This document shows, piece by piece, positions 61,013 through 64,000 of a DNA stretch of 64,000 nucleotides. How positions within the stretch are numbered: the first letter of the stretch is position 1; each line of letters begins with the position of its first letter. A program made the translations under genes and the position numbers. The DNA is taken from the NCBI RefSeq assembly GCF_035594125.1, contig NC_087156.1, positions 20,846,997 to 20,910,996 of the forward strand, written 5' to 3'. This DNA is from Scylla paramamosain (lineage: Eukaryota; Arthropoda; Malacostraca; Decapoda; Portunidae). Under the pieces are notes generated by a model. That model was not told the origin of the DNA. It saw nothing but the letters and a program-made list of their open reading frames with translations, and searched no databases.

Positions 61013-61254
61013 CATGGCAGAAAGGATCATTTAGAGGGTTATTAGTGGTGAACATGCACAGAAGCCTCCAGACAGCCAGTGGTTGCTTGTGCCTCTGACT
61101 AGCTGCTGTGGGAGCTCTGTTGCCGGTTCATTAATTTTTTTGGATGATTTTTCATGACTGAGCTTGGGACAAAATTTTAATCTATAATGTGAGAATGACA
61201 TAAGATCTCATTTTAAGAACAATGGTGATTGCATATTTAAATATACATGTGTGA

Positions 61255-61708
<454 letters not shown>

Positions 61709-61869
61709 GACTGAATAATATACTTTGTTATCTGATATCTTATGTTAGTTTTTCTTGCTGGGGAGGAATTGTGATAATTCTCTCATCTGTTTCATTTATA
61801 GGCTACAGAGTTTCTAGAGCACCTTTGTTCTGTCTGTTTTAAGATGTATACATTTTATTCATGTTTAAG

Positions 61870-62370
61870 TTGATGTGATGTCATTATGTATATTTATTTC
61901 TATTTTGTTTTCTTTTTTCTCCCTTCTTTTCATTTATTATATTTCTTTCTTTGCTGTTCCTTTTATCTTCCTCCTGTTCATTATTTCATTGTTTTTCTAT
62001 CTTAGAAATTTTTTCACCATCTTTATTTCATCATTTTCTTTCTTTGTCTTTCTCTTTCTTTTCTTCCTTTTTCATTCATTAATTCTTTCCTTTCATTCTT
62101 CTTTTTTCTTTCTTTCTTTCTTTAGGTTTTGCTATTTTTATCATGCCTGCATATGTGTATGTATATTGGGAAATGATTTATGTCTTCATTTCATTCTTGC
62201 ATTAGTATCCTAAGGTGACATCCCTGATGTTTTCATTACTGCTGAATAACATTTTATAATTCAAGATTTTTCAAGTGATAGTATTTTTTGTTTTGGTCTG
62301 CACATTACTTTATAGTCTCTTGGTGCACTTTACTCTGCTCTCATCTGAGGCTAACTTTTCTCCCTTCCCC
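61870..62370. other. Intronic T-rich DNA
   Basis: TTTCTTTC-rich sequence without a recognisable exon. Confidence 0.5.
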
Positions 62371-62821
62371 CATGGCACTGCTTCCTTCAGACCAATGGTG
62401 ATGGCAGACTCTGTTGAGGTAAATATACATTCAGTGAATAATTTTTTTCATACCCTATAAAGCTGCCATATTAATTCAAATAGAATATGTATCCATGTTG
62501 GCTAAAACATTTTGTTTGTTGTATAAATCAAGTTTAAAGTTAAACGAACTTTCATTACTACTTTTATCCAAGCAAGAATTTTTATTTTGATTATATATTA
62601 ATTTCATCTTCAAGCAAGCTCTCCATATAGAGTTAAACATATAATAAGACTGAAATATAGGCAAGGTCAAGATGTATAAAAGATAATAATTAATATTGAA
62701 ATTTCTCAATACTTAGTATATCAACTGTTTAAATTTCAGTTCAAGTTGTTGAATTCATGATTCTTTATTATTAATTCATTTATTTATTTATTCTTTTTAT
62801 TATTTTATTTATTTTTTGCAG

Positions 62822-62869
62822 CACCTACAGCGATCTTCAGCTCCTCCAGCAGTTGGTCGAATCACTAAG
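62822..62869 (+). CDS. Liprin-beta, C-terminal tail exon 2 (small)
   Basis: Acceptor ATTTTTTGCAG after a T-rich tract; 16 codons in phase 0; donor ACTAAG/GTGTGA. The peptide is HLQRSSAPPAVGRITK. It joins 60,885 in frame. If the donor is not used, a TGA follows after one more codon, giving an alternative C-terminus. The family normally has a further conserved C-terminal segment, which I do not see before the window ends, so the gene probably continues past 64,000. Confidence 0.6.
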
Positions 62870-63400
62870 GTGTGATGAGCTTTGTGGCAACATCCAAAGC
62901 CCTTGACACCAGTTCGACACACATGAGTTTAGTGCCTCACTCATCTTGTGAGCCAGGATGCATTCATCTAAGTCAGGGATGAAAACATTGCTCATTCTAA
63001 ATACAATAAGTCAGAGGAAAATATTCTTTTGCTTGTAAGTAGCATCCCAGTTGCTTGAAAAATTCTCTTAATTTGCTTACTTTTTATAACAATGTTTTTT
63101 TTTATTATTAATTTTATAGTAAACATAATGATTTTTATATGATAATATACAAAATAATTTTTTGCCATAGTGTAGGACTGACTTCCATGAATGAGTCTAA
63201 TGGCTCACCTCACCAGCCAAACAAGTGCCTTAGTACTATGCTGAAGAGCTTCATGCATTTTCTATACCTTGGCAATAACAACCTAACACAAGTATTTCTC
63301 TTCACACAAGTAGGACAAAAAACTTACACAAGTATGTATATTATAATGTGCTATGTGAGGACCTGAAAATGGTGCATTTTACATTAATTTACTGCAGCAG
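62870..63400. other. Sequence after the last recognised exon
   Basis: AT-rich, no exon recognised. It is either intron or 3' untranslated sequence, depending on whether the donor at 62,870 is used. No convincing AATAAA site with coding support is seen near 62,900. Confidence 0.4.
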
Positions 63401-63403
63401 TAA

Positions 63404-63743
<340 letters not shown>

Positions 63744-64000
63744 TGAAGCAACTATTATGAGTAATATTAAAATAGTTGTAATTTGTAATTTTTATTTTTT
63801 TTATTTATTTATTTTTTTTAGATGTTTGACTTTTTTTGTTTGTCTGCTTCAAGGTCCTCATATATAAACATACTTACAGGATAGTAAAGAAAAGGAAATA
63901 TGAAATGGTTGTCTTGCTGGGGAATACTTCCATATGAATGCATTCAGTCACTGGTAGCTTTATGATACTGACCAAATAAGTATTTTCCTTCTGTCACTTA

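Noticed and set aside
62391..62418. Regular liprin-beta exon
   Set aside because: It introduces a TGA in the frame delivered by 60,885; kept only as a possible regulated exon.

Overview
The window is eukaryotic, AT/GC-mosaic and extraordinarily rich in long microsatellites, mainly (CT/GA)n, (CA/GT)n and (TA)n, many over 100 bp. The only protein-coding gene I can support is a split gene on the + strand for a liprin-beta (PPFIBP1/2 family) scaffold protein. Its sequence looks arthropod. Together with the microsatellite load, the terminal-inverted-repeat elements and a decayed Jockey-type LINE, this suggests a decapod crustacean (crab, crayfish or shrimp). That placement is an inference; nothing here names the species.

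Layout. 1-7.5 kb is microsatellites, a minisatellite interrupted by a small inverted-repeat element, and unique non-coding DNA. At 7.5-9.6 kb a TATA box is followed by a long first coding exon (A) with an acidic run. At 11.6-12.0 kb lies a second, short first coding exon (B). At 41.7-42.1 kb lies a third (C). All three end in codon phase 1, and the first shared exon (43,525-44,429) begins in the matching phase, so the gene appears to have three alternative N-termini, probably from separate promoters. The 12-41 kb stretch is intron, filled with microsatellites, degenerate tandem duplications, two families of small inverted-repeat elements and an intact C-terminal fragment of a non-LTR reverse transcriptase on the - strand (25,962-26,716).

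From 43.5 kb onward thirteen shared exons can be joined with every splice phase matching. They encode a linker rich in Arg/Asp and Cys/His, the liprin-beta coiled coil (47.7-49.0 kb), a Ser/Pro-rich linker (50.2-55 kb), a basic conserved segment before the SAM domains (57.8 kb), three SAM domains (58.2-60.1 kb) and a tail (60.8 and 62.8 kb). The reading frame is still open at the last recognised donor (62,869), so the 3' end lies outside the window. Joined lengths are about 1,109 codons (B), 1,124 (C) and 1,580 (A), each an exact multiple of three.

From family knowledge, liprin-beta proteins partner liprin-alpha through the SAM region and act as scaffolds at synaptic active zones and the cell cortex. 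Nothing in the window looks like a second cellular gene, an RNA gene or a CRISPR array. The most interesting material is the alternative first-exon architecture and the evidence that small inverted-repeat elements carry short CT/GA runs that have expanded into microsatellites.
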